Source: Nitrososphaeraceae archaeon (GTDB lineage Archaea > Thermoproteota > Nitrososphaeria > Nitrososphaerales > Nitrososphaeraceae). Taken from it: a stretch of DNA of 64,000 nt. The notes under the pieces are model-generated. The model searched no databases, was not told the DNA's origin, and saw only the letters and a program-made list of their open reading frames with translations. Position numbers and translations under genes: made by a program. Below, piece by piece: positions 16,519-24,694 of the stretch (its first letter is position 1; every line of letters begins with the position of its first letter). Location: assembly GCA_009377575.1 (NCBI GenBank), contig WHTU01000005.1:35724-99723 (forward strand), given 5' to 3'.

Positions 16519-17487
16519 TCACAAGTTTGTCAAGTTCAAGGGTGGATGAGCAGCCAACAGATAGCTAACGATCAGCATCGTCCCGGTAATTCGAGCAAGA
16601 ACCAGAGTCGATCCCATAGCGACTAACAAATCTTCAGGAGATGCTTTCTTTATCGCTTTTATCGCCTTGAGTAAATAAGGCGTGGAAATAAAGCAGATCA
16701 CCGAATAGCTCACAATCTGATTAAACAGTATCCCCAATACAATTAGGATGTACGGAGATATAAGAAGAATAGGATACAACTTTAGCGCCCGCTCTTTGCC
16801 AAGGCTAATAACAAGCGTTTTTCTTCCTTTTGACTTGTCTGCATCAAAGTCTGGGAATGACGTTACATACAAGACACAACTTGATAGTATTCCAATTATT
16901 ATCCCGTTATAGAGGGGGTTAATTTCAAGTGAATTTGTTAGAACGAAGTATGTGCCGAAAACGATAAGAGCACCTTTGACGGCAACAAAAGTTTCCCCTA
17001 GTCCATGATAAACAAGTTTATTTGAATAAGTGTAAACTGAAAAAACTGCTACTCCCAGAACTAGTCCCACTATCGGACCTCTCAAGATTATAAAATAAAT
17101 CCCTATTAAAGATCCCAAAACAAGGAACACTAAGCCAACGACGTAAACATGTTTCGCCTTAAGTAGACCACGGGGCAATACTCCTGTACCCCCACTAAAT
17201 TTTGTTCGTCTTGTAATTTTATCTATCCCTTTCACATAGTCCCAGTAATCATTCAATAGGTCTATGCTGAGATGTAAAAACACTACGCCAGTAAGAATGA
17301 GTATAGTGTACGAAAAGTTGACCAGAGAAGTCTCATAGTAAACCATAGATACTCCTAGAAGAACCGCAATGATCGATGATAATACAAACCTTAATCTTAA
17401 TATTCTAGACCAAGCAAACAATGGATTCCTAAGTTCCATCTCTTTTTTGTTGTCACCAAGCCATTCAATCTTAATACTACCTTTCAC
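16519..17487 (-). CDS. UbiA-family prenyltransferase (MenA-like)
   Basis: This 322-residue integral membrane protein has about eight or nine hydrophobic segments. The first Asp-rich motif is LLNDYWDYVKGID near 77-89, which in MenA binds the prenyl diphosphate through Mg2+. The second is FPDFDADKSKGRKTL near 211-225. The NDYxDxxxGxD form favours dihydroxynaphthoate prenyltransferase of menaquinone synthesis over the archaeal lipid enzyme. No other men gene is nearby. It is divergent from birA, and their shared promoter holds a dyad also found in part before bioA/bioD. Confidence 0.8.
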   Translation of the reverse strand: MKGSIKIEWLGDNKKEMELRNPLFAWSRILRLRFVLSSIIAVLLGVSMVYYETSLVNFSYTILILTGVVFLHLSIDLLNDYWDYVKGIDKITRRTKFSGGTGVLPRGLLKAKHVYVVGLVFLVLGSLIGIYFIILRGPIVGLVLGVAVFSVYTYSNKLVYHGLGETFVAVKGALIVFGTYFVLTNSLEINPLYNGIIIGILSSCVLYVTSFPDFDADKSKGRKTLVISLGKERALKLYPILLISPYILIVLGILFNQIVSYSVICFISTPYLLKAIKAIKKASPEDLLVAMGSTLVLARITGTMLIVSYLLAAHPPLNLTNL

Positions 17488-17495
17488 AAATATAA

Positions 17496-17517
17496 AATAG
17501 TGATCGCTATATCACTA
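17496..17517. promoter_or_regulatory. dyad in the birA/prenyltransferase promoter, candidate biotin operator
   Basis: The inverted repeat TAGTGAT-N6-ATCACTA (17498-17504 and 17511-17517) lies between divergent starts. Its right arm overlaps the TATA region expected for birA (about 30 bases before 17539). The left arm with flanks, AATAGTGATCG, is identical to the reverse complement of 9886-9896 between bioA and bioD. A repressor binding here would block birA transcription. Confidence 0.5.
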
Positions 17518-17538
17518 AACTTACAAGTGTAGACATTT

Positions 17539-18333
17539 ATGACCTTGGACTTGGCTCATTTAAGGGCTGCCATTAGTGGTTGCGTTTTTGGGAGAGAGAT
17601 CAGAAGTTATACAGCAATATCTTCAACTCAGGATTATGCGATCTCGGTTGCTGAAACTGACCTTTGTTCACATGGGACAGTGATAGTATCAGATTCTCAA
17701 TTATTTGGACGCGGTAGGAGAGGTAGGAAATGGATATCTCCACCCGGAGGATTGTGGTTCTCAGTCATAGCGAAGCAGGATATGAAGGCTAGTTCCTGTA
17801 TATTTCTGTCTTATGCGATGTCATTAGCAGTGTGTGAAACCATTGCAAAAAATTTCCACATAGAGGGATACATTAAGTGGCCTAATGATATTCTAATAAA
17901 GACAAAAAAAGTGGCCGGTATTCTAATAAGCTCTGCGGTTCGAGGCATGGACTTAGAATACTGTGTTGTGGGAGCAGGAATAAATTTGAATTCAAGGCCG
18001 AAAGGGCTAAAAGGATCAACTTCATTGATCGATCATACCAAACAATCGTCGATTAGGTTAGAGCCCTTCCTAGCCTCTGTCCTTATTCTTTTCAATCATT
18101 ATTATGGTGAAATAAAGGCCGAGAATTGGGGATTGGTCACGAACCGTTGGAAATTTCGATGTCCCATGATGGGGAAAAGGGTTAAAGTACTATTGAATGG
18201 CGTCCAGTTGGACGGATTGGCCAGCGATATTGACTCAAATGGCTCACTGATTTTGATAACAACGGGTGGCGAGAAAGTCATAATCTCAGATACACAAAAT
18301 GTATCAATTGAAAATCAAATCATCAAGCAATGA
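17539..18333 (+). CDS. birA: biotin-[acyl-CoA carboxylase] ligase, single-domain
   Basis: This enzyme activates biotin with ATP and attaches it to the lysine of a biotin carboxyl carrier protein. The biotinyl-5'-AMP loop GRGRRGRKW is at residues 57-65, KWPNDI near 114 holds the catalytic Lys, and GAGINLNS is near 155. The C-terminal SH3-like domain is present. The protein starts straight into the catalytic domain, so it is a group I ligase with no helix-turn-helix and cannot itself repress. In thaumarchaea the target is expected to be the acetyl/propionyl-CoA carboxylase of CO2 fixation, not encoded here. Confidence 0.94.
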   Translation: MTLDLAHLRAAISGCVFGREIRSYTAISSTQDYAISVAETDLCSHGTVIVSDSQLFGRGRRGRKWISPPGGLWFSVIAKQDMKASSCIFLSYAMSLAVCETIAKNFHIEGYIKWPNDILIKTKKVAGILISSAVRGMDLEYCVVGAGINLNSRPKGLKGSTSLIDHTKQSSIRLEPFLASVLILFNHYYGEIKAENWGLVTNRWKFRCPMMGKRVKVLLNGVQLDGLASDIDSNGSLILITTGGEKVIISDTQNVSIENQIIKQ

Positions 18334-18339
18334 CTGTAT

Positions 18340-19830
18340 CTAGTCACTATTCCCATTTGTTAACCTACATATCACATTCAAATCATTCACATTGGTCAGC
18401 GTCTTCCCGGTTATTATTTGGGAACCCAACATCTTGAATGCCGTACTGCTATCATGATTTTCTAGACGCCTTCGCAAATCTTCCATTATGTTTGGCTTAT
18501 CGTGACTCACCGTTGTTGTGGTAACCAGTGCTCCAGCTGCCGTTGAATTTCCATCTACCCCATCCGTCCCTACGCAACAAATAGAGACATCCTGGCCAGG
18601 TGAAATATCAAGCGATAATAAAGCATGTAAAGCTGCTTCCTGATTCCGACCACCGATTCCATTGTTACCTTCCTTATTTAGCCTGACCGTTGTTTCTCCT
18701 CCAAGGACAATTGCAAATGGGAAAGACAACGATCTCATTCCATTCGCCAACATGGAGAGCCATTTTCCGTGTTTAGCGGCATCGCCGTCAAAATGAGAAC
18801 CGAGTACTAATGTATCTATTTTTTTTGACTTCAAATATTGGGAAGCTGCAATACAAGCCGTCGCGTTATTGCCAATTATGGCGTATTCCGTATTTCTGTA
18901 ACATTCTGGAGTTTTTCGAGGGCGATCATTTGTCTCGAGTTTGATTCCATTCGCTATAACCTTCCGAATTCTCTTCAAGTGTAAGTTATCAACATCCCAA
19001 ATATCATACTTTGACAATATTCTCTTTGCATCGATAAAGGAAGAATGATTAGGATATGTGGGACCCGATGCAATCGTCTGGATTTCATCACCGATTACGT
19101 CGGATATTATAAGAGTCAAAAAGGTAGTTGATGGTGGAGAAAATCGGATCAACTTTCCACCCTTTACCTGTGATAGGTGCATTCGTACTACATTCAAATC
19201 TTGAATTGAAGCTCCTGACGCTAGCAATGATTGTGTAACATGTCTCTTATCATCCAATGTGATCCCTCTAATGGGAAGTGACAAAAGTGCAGATCCTCCT
19301 CCTGATAATAATACAAAAATTAGGTCCGAAGGCTTAGCCCGCCGAAGAATATTCACAATTTTTTTGGTACCCTTAATCCCGTTTGAATCAGGCAAGGGAT
19401 GCCCAGCCTCAATTACATCAATATCAGGGATCTTTTTTGAAGTCCCGTACGGAGTGATTATCGACCCCGAAACTTTCAAGGACTTAGCCCTGCCTAGTTG
19501 TAGGGCCTCTACCAACCCCACTGCCATAGGCACGGACGCCTTTCCGGCGCCAACCATATAGATCTTATCATACTTGGTTAGATCAAATGTCATTTTCTCA
19601 TGTCTAATACCAGATACTATCAGTCTGCCTTGTTTCGTGTTAACGGCCTTTGAAATCAATTTTGCCGGTTCGACCCGTGCAATGGCTGCTTCTACTGCAG
19701 ACAAAACGAATTTACTTGAAATTAGCCCGTGACACCTTTTCAAAATAGAATTCTTGTTGCGAATAACTGAAATTGTCAACCTACTTCGTGATAATATAGG
19801 ATAGGACAATCTAGATATCAAGATTATCAT
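18340..19830 (-). CDS. glycerate 2-kinase (MOFRL family)
   Basis: The protein belongs to the MOFRL/GckA glycerate kinases, which phosphorylate D-glycerate to 2-phosphoglycerate. Visible motifs are YMVGAGKASVPMA, EAGHPLPDSNG, LLSGGGSALLSLP and, at the C-terminus, GTDGVDGNSTAAGA. The open frame encodes 496 residues, about 50 more than usual. The first 20-30 residues are not family-like, and a TTG at 19779 just downstream of a TATATTAT element is a better start. It ends seven bases from the convergent birA stop. Confidence 0.85.
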   Translation of the reverse strand: MIILISRLSYPILSRSRLTISVIRNKNSILKRCHGLISSKFVLSAVEAAIARVEPAKLISKAVNTKQGRLIVSGIRHEKMTFDLTKYDKIYMVGAGKASVPMAVGLVEALQLGRAKSLKVSGSIITPYGTSKKIPDIDVIEAGHPLPDSNGIKGTKKIVNILRRAKPSDLIFVLLSGGGSALLSLPIRGITLDDKRHVTQSLLASGASIQDLNVVRMHLSQVKGGKLIRFSPPSTTFLTLIISDVIGDEIQTIASGPTYPNHSSFIDAKRILSKYDIWDVDNLHLKRIRKVIANGIKLETNDRPRKTPECYRNTEYAIIGNNATACIAASQYLKSKKIDTLVLGSHFDGDAAKHGKWLSMLANGMRSLSFPFAIVLGGETTVRLNKEGNNGIGGRNQEAALHALLSLDISPGQDVSICCVGTDGVDGNSTAAGALVTTTTVSHDKPNIMEDLRRRLENHDSSTAFKMLGSQIITGKTLTNVNDLNVICRLTNGNSD

Positions 19831-20023
19831 TCCGATTGTGAATTTTCTTGAATCTCATTGTAAAAAAAATGTGAAAAAAACCTTAGCAAATTAGCTTTAC
19901 GCTTTAACATCTTTACAATTCATTTCAATAGTTTGCTTAACGACTCAGGATTTTCATGAAGCACATTTACAGTTTCCAATTTTTCTCAAGATACATTAAT
20001 CTATGAATTGATGTTGAGATACT

Positions 20024-20395
20024 ATGCTCGTGCTAGATGAAATGGTTCTGGATCTTAAATTGAAAGGTCTATCTGGAAGAAGGGGGCTAATGTTTGTTTC
20101 TTATTACGGGAGATCACGGGCGTTTATCGGCAACTACAGATCGTGGAAGGAGTTCAATTCGGATGGTCGGATTGCTGAGATAGCTAGTTCTCTATTAAGT
20201 CATGAAACGCTACATCTTACGCTAAATAGAATATCATTTAGTGCATCTGCGCAGTTGGATGAACTCTTTGGTCAATCAAACTATTGGGAGAGGTATACCC
20301 ATGGATTAGGCGATCTTGAAAATTTGCAAAGCCATACTATCCCTCTCTCAAAGAATGCAGGAAAGGGCGCCAGAAGAAGGAATAAAAAGAAATAG
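20024..20395 (+). CDS. hypothetical protein with HExxH motif
   Basis: The 123-residue protein has no obvious family, but residues 60-64 are HETLH, a zincin-type metal motif, in a predicted helix (SHETLHLTLNRI). A possible third ligand, Glu80 in SAQLDELFG, lies 16 residues after the second His. The N-terminal half is beta-rich (GLMFVSYYGRSRAFIGNYRSW, split here by position 21-41) and the C-terminus is a Lys/Arg tail. No signal peptide is seen. The size resembles minimal zincins; activity is inference only. Confidence 0.55.
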   Translation: MLVLDEMVLDLKLKGLSGRRGLMFVSYYGRSRAFIGNYRSWKEFNSDGRIAEIASSLLSHETLHLTLNRISFSASAQLDELFGQSNYWERYTHGLGDLENLQSHTIPLSKNAGKGARRRNKKK

Positions 20396-20606
20396 CAAAT
20401 TGATATGAAAGTTAAAGTACCGCGGGCAGCATTCAATCCATGTTCGGCTCAGTTAAGATGGGCATTGAATTCAAATTAAGAGCAAGGGCTCACTGTTATC
20501 ATGTGCCGCAATGGTTTCCTTCTGAAAATCAGTTGATCCACTTCGAACATGTAAATTTGAACCCCATTGAAAATAAATATGGTCCGTATTCAACTTAAAG
20601 CAAATT

Positions 20607-22022
20607 TTGCATCCAAAGAGGGAAAAGGATCTCCATTTTGTCAGGATTGACGTAAGTGCTAATCAATTCAAAATATTTAAGCGAATATACAAGAATTTTG
20701 ATACCGTTTTCCTGTTAGAATCCTTACATGGCCCTAAAGAATTATCTGAAATCTCTGTAATTGGCTTTGACCCAGTGAATACAGTCATAATCGAAAATAA
20801 TAGCGTTATTGTGAATAAGGGCGATGAATCAAGTCATTATGATGAACCAGATGACCTCTTGTCACCCATCAAGAGTATTCTCCCACGTGTAAAGGATCAA
20901 CGCTTTCGGTACGTTGGCGGGGCAGTCGGATATGTCTCGTATGATGCCGTCAATTCTTGGGAAAATCTGAGGACGAAAACTAAGAAAAAGAGATTCCTTT
21001 CAGACACCTTCCCAACGCTTGATTTCGGAATTTATACTGACGGGATCATAGTGGATCACTCAGCAAACAAGGTCTACTACTTTTATCAGGGAAAATCCTC
21101 ACGTTCAGATCAAGTAACCAAGTTTCTTAAGGTTCATGACGAGGAAGATGGTAAGGAGCGATTTAATTTCTCTTTGCCTATCAATAATGTCTCAAGGAAT
21201 CAATACATGGATATGGTCAAAAAGGCGAAGAACTTTATCTATAGAGGGGATATTTTCCAGGTCGTTCTATCTCGAAATTTGCGGTTTAGTGTTAAAGGCG
21301 ATCCGCTATGCGTTTATGAAAGTTTAAGAAGGATCAACCCATCTCCTTATATGTATTTTTTAAAGACGAGTCGCGGAATTCAGATTATTGGCTCCAGCCC
21401 GGAGATGCTATTGCGTGTGTCAAAGGGCTATCTGGAGACGTATCCAATTGCTGGTACCAGGCCCGTTGTTTCCGAACCTGAGATAAACGAAAAGCTCAGA
21501 AGAGAACTCGTCAATGACAAGAAGGAAATTGCCGAGCATACCATGTTAGTAGATTTGGCTAGAAACGATGTTGGTAGAGTTAGCAAGTATGGGTCTGTAA
21601 CTGTCAAAGACTTGATGGCAGTAAGACGGTTTAGTCACGTTCAACACATGGTGACTCATGTATCAGGCTCATTACGAAATTCATATGACCAGTTTGATGC
21701 TTTTAAAGCCCTTTTTCCAGCGGGGACAGTCTCGGGTGCACCTAAGGTGAGGGCATTGGAAATTATAAACGGATTGGAGCCTTCGAGAAGAGGTCCTTAT
21801 GCAGGCGCATTGGGATACTTTTCTTCGAACGGCTCATGTGATTTCGCAATTATACTCCGTTCGCTTTTCATGCGGGGTAACGAAGCCTATTCCCAAGCGG
21901 GCGCAGGAATTGTGATGGAATCAGATCCCCTTACTGAGTGGAATGAAACGGAGCAGAAGTTAGATGCCATCCTTCTAGCTTTGCATGATTCGAAGGCATT
22001 CAAGATGGAATTGGGCAACTGA
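20607..22022 (+). CDS. trpE: anthranilate synthase component I
   Basis: TrpE converts chorismate to anthranilate with ammonia supplied by TrpG. The 471-residue protein carries the chorismate-binding fold: GDIFQVVLSRNL, IIGSSPEMLLRV, PIAGTRPV, DLARNDVGRVS, HMVTHVSG, FPAGTVSGAPK and QAGAGIV are all present. The start is TTG with an AT-rich element (AAAATAAATATGG) about 30 bases upstream. No trpG or other trp gene follows, which is unusual, so the rest of the pathway must be elsewhere. Para-aminobenzoate or isochorismate synthases are related, but length and motifs favour TrpE. Confidence 0.88.
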   Translation: MHPKREKDLHFVRIDVSANQFKIFKRIYKNFDTVFLLESLHGPKELSEISVIGFDPVNTVIIENNSVIVNKGDESSHYDEPDDLLSPIKSILPRVKDQRFRYVGGAVGYVSYDAVNSWENLRTKTKKKRFLSDTFPTLDFGIYTDGIIVDHSANKVYYFYQGKSSRSDQVTKFLKVHDEEDGKERFNFSLPINNVSRNQYMDMVKKAKNFIYRGDIFQVVLSRNLRFSVKGDPLCVYESLRRINPSPYMYFLKTSRGIQIIGSSPEMLLRVSKGYLETYPIAGTRPVVSEPEINEKLRRELVNDKKEIAEHTMLVDLARNDVGRVSKYGSVTVKDLMAVRRFSHVQHMVTHVSGSLRNSYDQFDAFKALFPAGTVSGAPKVRALEIINGLEPSRRGPYAGALGYFSSNGSCDFAIILRSLFMRGNEAYSQAGAGIVMESDPLTEWNETEQKLDAILLALHDSKAFKMELGN

Positions 22023-22057
22023 TCATTCTGTTTTCTCAATGAAAATCCCATTTACAT

Positions 22058-22228
22058 TTAGGCTTTTTCCATATGTAATTCAAAATCAGACGGGTTCAAA
22101 CTAACGCCGCATGTGTTGCATCTTCCACTAAATGGCCTTAATACATCTTTGAGAGATTTCACATTGATGATTCTATTGATCCTACCGCCACATTTTTCAC
22201 ATACTATTTCTATTGAAGGAAATGACAT
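22058..22228 (-). CDS. small zinc-ribbon protein, 56 aa
   Basis: The frame gives a 56-residue product with two CxxC pairs (VCEKCGGRI at 10-13 and GRCNTCGVSL at 37-40) 24 residues apart, the layout of a single zinc ribbon. No further domain is present. It is convergent with trpE. The intact Cys spacing is the main evidence that it is real; function is unknown, but protein or nucleic-acid contact is usual for such mini-ribbons. Confidence 0.6.
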   Translation of the reverse strand: MSFPSIEIVCEKCGGRINRIINVKSLKDVLRPFSGRCNTCGVSLNPSDFELHMEKA

Positions 22229-22408
22229 TAAGAGCTATCTATATTCACGAATTCCGAAATATGAAATGATTTGTAAATTATTTTAAACTTTTTGCTATGA
22301 TTATGCTAAAAGAAAATGCAAAAGTCATGACTTCCTATGACCTCATACAATCGAGCTGGTGAATAAGGTGACGAAAGAATAAATAACAAACCTATTTTAT
22401 TACACTTC

Positions 22409-22558
22409 TTGCCTCTGGACCCTGTTTGTGGGATAGAATTGCCACAAGAACTGGCAATCCCGTTGAATTATCGTGGCAAAGAATACTTTTTCTGTTGCGA
22501 AGGGTGTAAGAGCATCTTTACCAGAAAGCCTAAAAAGTATTCAGGACGGAATGTTTGA
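22409..22558 (+). CDS. YHS/TRASH-domain mini-protein, 49 aa
   Basis: The TTG-started frame encodes DPVCGIELP near the N-terminus and YFFCCEGCKSIF in the middle, the hallmark of the YHS domain that binds copper or other soft metals. An AT-rich ATAAATAAC around 22380-22388 is about 26 bases upstream of the TTG, as for a leaderless gene. It consists of the YHS domain alone. Such proteins are thought to act in metal trafficking or sensing; copper handling would fit a thaumarchaeon, but this is inference. Confidence 0.72.
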   Translation: MPLDPVCGIELPQELAIPLNYRGKEYFFCCEGCKSIFTRKPKKYSGRNV

Positions 22559-22622
22559 GAATAGTTTACAATACGGCGAATTTTAGAAATATGCATATGT
22601 GCAATAAGAATTGTGATTTTTC

Positions 22623-23663
22623 ATGAAGGCAGTTTTTGTTGCATCTCCGGAAGGAGTGATTGTAAAGGATGTTCCCGCACCACACCCAAAAGATGATGAA
22701 ATTGTTGTACGAATGAAAGTTTGCGGCTTGTGTGGCTCTGACCTAGAGAAAACCACAATTTCATATGGGATGGGTTCGACCAGATTGGGTCATGAACCAG
22801 TCGGCGAGATAGCCAAGGTGGGAAATAATGTTACCGGCTTCAAGGAAATGGAACGAGTCTTTACCCATCATCATGTTCCATGTTATTCATGCTACTACTG
22901 CTCGCATAACGCCGAAACTATGTGTGATTCGTATCAGTTAAACAACTTGGAACCATGTGGTTTATCTGAAGAGTTCCTCGTGTCATCTATGCACATCCAA
23001 CGAGGAGGAGTTCTGAAACTTCCAACATCTGTGACTGATGAAGAGGCTTCACTGATCGAACCTCTGGCCTGTTGTATTAGAGCCCTCAACAGATGTGACT
23101 TAAAGGGTATCGATGATATTGTAATCATGGGAGCTGGACCAGTAGGTATAATGAATGCTCTGTTGGCTAGGGATGCTGGAGTCAAAAGAGTAATATTGAT
23201 TGATCCTAATGAATTCAGGTTGAATTTCGGCAAAAGGATGGGATTTGAGGTTCTGCATCCGATAAATGACGAGGAGAAAACAAGGAGCATCAAGGATGTT
23301 CTCTCAGGTAGAGGAGCAGACCTTGTTGTTATTGCGACAGGCAACCAAAAGGCGTTTACTCAGTCCTTAAAAATGTTAAGAAAGGGCGGTTCAATCGTTC
23401 TCTTTGGTGTACCTGCAAGGTCGTCCTTTGTAAATATTGATCTTTCGTTTCTTTATGCCAACGAGATTTCGATCCTGTCTTCGTATGCGGCGACTGAGGT
23501 AGAAACCAATCAAGCACTAAAACTTCTAGCCGACAGACGCTTGAACTTTGGAAGCCTAATAACACATCAATTTAACCTAGAAAACTCGGAATCGGCGTTT
23601 AGGTGTGCTCATGATGCACTTAATGCTATGAAGGTGGTGATAGTCAATGAGAAAAAGAAATAA
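22623..23663 (+). CDS. zinc-dependent medium-chain alcohol dehydrogenase
   Basis: The 346-residue protein is a medium-chain dehydrogenase of the threonine/sorbitol dehydrogenase type. Catalytic zinc ligands are in VCGLCGSD (Cys37) and LGHEPVGE. The structural zinc cysteines form CYSCYYCSHNAETMC near 90-104. The nucleotide-binding GAGPVGIMNAL is near 168, followed by LIDPNEFRL, whose Asp favours NAD. The substrate alcohol cannot be read. It lies 38 bases upstream of a DhnA-type aldolase on the same strand; the two probably share a pathway of sugar or hydroxyketone metabolism. Confidence 0.85.
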   Translation: MKAVFVASPEGVIVKDVPAPHPKDDEIVVRMKVCGLCGSDLEKTTISYGMGSTRLGHEPVGEIAKVGNNVTGFKEMERVFTHHHVPCYSCYYCSHNAETMCDSYQLNNLEPCGLSEEFLVSSMHIQRGGVLKLPTSVTDEEASLIEPLACCIRALNRCDLKGIDDIVIMGAGPVGIMNALLARDAGVKRVILIDPNEFRLNFGKRMGFEVLHPINDEEKTRSIKDVLSGRGADLVVIATGNQKAFTQSLKMLRKGGSIVLFGVPARSSFVNIDLSFLYANEISILSSYAATEVETNQALKLLADRRLNFGSLITHQFNLENSESAFRCAHDALNAMKVVIVNEKKK

Positions 23664-23701
23664 TAGGGTCTATTAGTCGCTCTGTATAAGCTAGAAGAAT
23701 T

Positions 23702-24514
23702 ATGAATTGGGGAATGAAAAATAGGCTATCTCAAATTATGGGTCAAGATGATGGCCGATGTGTTATGCTAGCAGTAGATCACGGTTATTTTTTAGGCCCG
23801 ACAGAAGGATTAGAAGCACCTAGAGAGGTTATCGGCCCTCTGTTGCCTTTCGCCGATTCGATTATGCTGACTAGAGGCATTCTAAGAACGTGTGTTCGCC
23901 CAGAATCGTGCGTCCCGGTAGTCCTTAGAATCTCTGGGGGAAGCAGCATAGTAGGAGAAGATCTTTCCAAGGAGGCAATAATCGCAAGTATCGAAGATGC
24001 CATCAGGCTCAACGCAAGTTGTCTCGCTGTATCTGTATTCATTGGAAGCAAATATGAGCACCAAACTTTAATGAATCTAGCTAGATTGGTCGACGAAGGG
24101 GAAAAGTACGGCATACCAATTCTTGCGGTTACAGCAGTTGGAAGAGATATGTCTCGTGACTCACGGTATTTAGGGCTAGCATGTAGAATTGCCGCAGAGT
24201 TCGGAGCCCATATTGTGAAGACATATTATTGCGATGACTTCGACACAGTAGTGAGGTCTTGTCCGGTACCGTTAGTTATTGCTGGAGGCAAGAAGCTCGA
24301 TGAAAAAGATGCCTTAAAGCTGGCACATGACGCAATTTCATCTGGGGCATCCGGGGTAGACATGGGTAGAAATATTTGGCAATCAAAATCCCCAGTCTCG
24401 ATGATTAAAGCAGTGAGATCAATTGTTCATGAGGGCCTAGACGTAGCGGAATCCTATACTACTTTCGTTCATGAGCCTTCGGGTTCAAATATGACAAGCA
24501 AACTTCAAAAGTAA
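23702..24514 (+). CDS. DhnA/LsrF-type class I aldolase
   Basis: The 270-residue TIM-barrel protein belongs to the archaeal class I fructose-bisphosphate aldolase/LsrF/ADH-synthase family. Evidence is MLAVDHGYFLGPTEG near the N-terminus, the Schiff-base lysine in HIVKTYYCDDF near 178 and the phosphate-binding IAGGKKL and GVDMGRNIWQS. Members make or cleave phosphorylated sugars or 2-amino-3,7-dideoxyheptulosonate for aromatic amino acids. The exact reaction cannot be fixed. The neighbouring dehydrogenase gene suggests a shared pathway. Confidence 0.8.
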   Translation: MNWGMKNRLSQIMGQDDGRCVMLAVDHGYFLGPTEGLEAPREVIGPLLPFADSIMLTRGILRTCVRPESCVPVVLRISGGSSIVGEDLSKEAIIASIEDAIRLNASCLAVSVFIGSKYEHQTLMNLARLVDEGEKYGIPILAVTAVGRDMSRDSRYLGLACRIAAEFGAHIVKTYYCDDFDTVVRSCPVPLVIAGGKKLDEKDALKLAHDAISSGASGVDMGRNIWQSKSPVSMIKAVRSIVHEGLDVAESYTTFVHEPSGSNMTSKLQK

Positions 24515-24589
24515 AAACTTTAGCTTTTTAGGCTTAGAATAACACTTATAAATTATAACTGGCCTCTGGTCAGCTACATAATTTGAAAT

Positions 24590-24694
24590 ATGTTGTTGAG
24601 GAATCCATGCTTGTATGATGGAAGGAAAATAGCGAAGACAGATTGTTTTGTTCTGTGTAATTTGTTTTGTTGTGGAGGAATGGCTCTACTTTGA
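24590..24694 (+). CDS. candidate Leu-rich leader peptide upstream of ilvB, 34 aa
   Basis: A short frame starts with ATG at 24590, reads 34 codons and stops at 24692-24694. Seven residues are Leu (it begins MLLRNPCL and ends GGMALL) and five are Cys. Its stop overlaps a TTG start of ilvB in a TTGA junction. A TATA element TTATAAATTATAA at 24546-24558 lies upstream, so the frame would be in the ilvBN mRNA leader. The pattern resembles a bacterial amino-acid leader peptide; no hairpin pair was established, so control by translation is inference. Confidence 0.35.
   Translation: MLLRNPCLYDGRKIAKTDCFVLCNLFCCGGMALL

Noticed and set aside
16519..17487. Assigning the UbiA protein as archaeal lipid digeranylgeranylglyceryl-phosphate synthase
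   Set aside because: The NDYWDYVKGID motif is of the MenA type; the lipid enzyme normally has a different first Asp motif, so the quinone assignment is preferred though not certain.
22294..22360. 21-codon ORF (MIMLKENAKV...) upstream of the YHS gene
   Set aside because: Too short and without any supporting motif; may be chance.
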